Shown here in pieces: positions 6,554 through 7,268 of a stretch of DNA of 7,268 nucleotides. Below the pieces are notes generated by a model. It did not search any database, was not told the DNA's origin, and saw only the letters and a program-made list of their open reading frames with translations. The stretch comes from an uncultured Rhodobiaceae bacterium. Its GTDB lineage: Archaea; Thermoplasmatota; Poseidoniia; Poseidoniales; Poseidoniaceae. The position numbers and the translations under genes are program-made. Position 1 is the first letter of the stretch. Every line of letters starts with the position of its first letter. The DNA lies in assembly GCA_937911445.1 (NCBI GenBank), contig CALDQY010000015.1:1-7268 (forward strand), in the 5' to 3' direction.

Positions 6554-6608
6554 GAGTGCTTACTGCACTCTGTCCGCAAGGACACGGGATGCACTCCGCT
6601 TCGGCGGA
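6554..6608 (+). other. Three consecutive small hairpins, two with stable tetraloops, before the recombinase gene
   Basis: Hairpin 1 has arms GAGTGC (6554-6559) and GCACTC (6565-6570) with loop TTACT. Hairpin 2 follows with no gap: TGTCC (6571-6575), a GCAA loop of the GNRA class, and GGACA (6580-6584). Hairpin 3 has TCCGC (6595-6599), a TTCG loop and GCGGA (6604-6608), the very stable C(UUCG)G form. All arms are perfect Watson-Crick pairs. Tetraloops of these kinds suggest RNA structure, such as a leader element or a small RNA. No known family is recognised, and chance cannot be excluded from one sequence. Confidence 0.35.
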
Positions 6609-6629
6609 AAAACACGGCGCTGATGCCAT

Positions 6630-7268
6630 ATGGAGAGAAAACACACACAGCCGAAGGCTCGACGACCGAGCCAGCTTCGTCTTACAGACGAGGACATTCA
6701 GCTTCCTCCACGTCTCGTTCACATCCAGAACCTCCCATGGTTGGATTGTTACGATCAACAACTACGTACGGAGAACAAATCCGAAAACACGCGCAAGACC
6801 TACCTCAACGGTCTTCGTGCCCTTGTCGAAACGACGTTACCCGGTGAGAATGTTCTCTCCGAGCACGACCTTGAATCGATGAGTGTGGGAACGCTTGCTC
6901 AACGGCTTGAACCACTCAACGGACGCATCGACCGATGGACGCATTCGATGAGCGAATTGAGTCCATCGACCTACAATGCTCGTCTTGCTGCTGCCCGCCA
7001 TATGATCAAGTGGCTCGGTCATCGATGGCCCGACCACCTCGTCCGTGCTCGAACGGGACGCAAATTGCCACGAACGCTCACTCGACGTGAATTGACTTCA
7101 GTGATCGAAGCGGCCAATACATCTGAAAACGCCATCGCTTCCGTAGTTGTCACCGTCTTGTTGGATACAGGCATGCGCGTTTCTGAGTTGTGCAACCTCA
7201 ACCTCTCCGACATTGAACTCGAGGGATTACATGCGAAGGTCATCGGTGGAAAAGGTGACAAGGACCGC
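6630..7268 (+). CDS. XerA/XerC/XerD-like tyrosine recombinase (3' end cut by window edge)
   Basis: The frame is open for 213 codons from ATG 6630 to the window edge. Residues about 35-135 form the helical core-binding (SAM-like) domain (LPWLDCYDQQL, NTRKTYLNGLRALV, STYNARLAAARHMIKWLG). Residues 144-213 begin the catalytic domain: KLPRTLTRRELTSVI, then LLDTGMRVSELCNLNLSDIE with the box I catalytic Arg183, then GGKGDKDR with the beta-hairpin Lys208. The HxxR motif and nucleophilic Tyr lie beyond the edge, so activity cannot be confirmed. The family cuts and rejoins DNA. Archaeal members include XerA, which resolves chromosome dimers at dif, and mobile-element integrases; the pattern here is Xer-like. 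ATG 6630 is the only ATG between the in-frame TGA at 6621 and the domain. It has no clear Shine-Dalgarno and no TATA about 27 nt upstream. The N-terminal 30 residues are basic and poorly supported by homology. Confidence 0.88.
   Translation, partial: MERKHTQPKARRPSQLRLTDEDIQLPPRLVHIQNLPWLDCYDQQLRTENKSENTRKTYLNGLRALVETTLPGENVLSEHDLESMSVGTLAQRLEPLNGRIDRWTHSMSELSPSTYNARLAAARHMIKWLGHRWPDHLVRARTGRKLPRTLTRRELTSVIEAANTSENAIASVVVTVLLDTGMRVSELCNLNLSDIELEGLHAKVIGGKGDKDR

Larger units (their letters stand above)
6478..6629 (+). other. Intergenic spacer with weak terminator and compact hairpins
   Basis: This 152-nt gap lies between the surface-protein stop and the recombinase start. It holds a T5 run (6491-6495), a weak TATA-like TTCATAT (6543-6549), and three back-to-back hairpins at 6554-6608. 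Other-frame open stretches cross it, but none looks like a protein. The recombinase frame is closed by a TGA at 6621-6623. No tRNA or known RNA family was recognised. Confidence 0.6.

Noticed and set aside
6541..6584. dif/attachment site next to the recombinase
   Set aside because: The inverted arms are 5-6 bp with 4-5-base loops, not the roughly 11-bp arms with a 6-8-bp spacer of dif sites, and no second copy is seen in the window.
6554..6608. tRNA or tRNA-like gene
   Set aside because: Loops are four to five bases, there is no seven-base acceptor stem, no TTCRA T-loop and no anticodon arm.
6128..6847. 239-codon frame overlapping the end of the surface protein and the start of the recombinase
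   Set aside because: It is out of frame with both genes, is basic and low in complexity, and matches no family; the recombinase frame explains 6630 onward better. A short sub-frame from ATG 6548 is also unsupported.
6556..6882. 108-codon plus-strand frame over the recombinase start
   Set aside because: The core-binding and catalytic motifs of the tyrosine recombinase lie in a different frame, which stays open to the window edge.

Overview
The window looks like a piece of a mesophilic, moderate-GC archaeal genome, most plausibly a marine Thermoplasmatota (Marine Group II / Poseidoniales-like) lineage. This placement is inference. It rests on dense gene packing, an archaeal-type TATA candidate that would give leaderless transcripts for the outer genes, anti-Shine-Dalgarno-complementary sites before the inner genes, acidic membrane-anchored proteins with long extracytoplasmic beta-rich domains, an N-glycosylation-type Asn/Thr stalk, and a XerA-like recombinase. 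No rRNA or other marker gene is present to settle it.

Layout. Positions 1-2147 hold two minus-strand genes read from right to left. The first (2147-1155) is a two-transmembrane protein with an extracytoplasmic domain and a GPSGPPP-repeat cytosolic tail. The second (1071 to beyond position 1) is a membrane protein with an N-terminal SAP domain, truncated by the window edge. An 83-nt gap with a perfect 8-bp inverted repeat separates them. A 55-nt divergent intergenic region (2148-2202) carries a single near-palindromic TATA-like element almost equidistant from both start codons.

On the plus strand, 2203-3420 encodes a RimK-family ATP-grasp glutamate ligase with an unusual C-terminal domain that reads like a TrkA-C/RCK_C regulatory module. 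Nine bases later, 3430-6477 encodes a secreted, C-terminally anchored 1015-residue surface protein with PPC-like repeats, a PKD-like domain and a sequon-rich stalk. These two are very probably co-transcribed. After a 152-nt spacer with compact hairpins, including exact GCAA and UUCG tetraloops, a tyrosine recombinase begins at 6630 and runs off the right edge.

The two truncated edge genes are read directly from the sequence: 357 codons at the left and 213 at the right, without internal stops. The most interesting points are the RimK/RCK_C fusion, the membrane-tethered SAP domain, the shared divergent promoter, and the hairpin cluster at the start of the recombinase gene. No CRISPR array, insertion sequence, tRNA or rRNA is visible.
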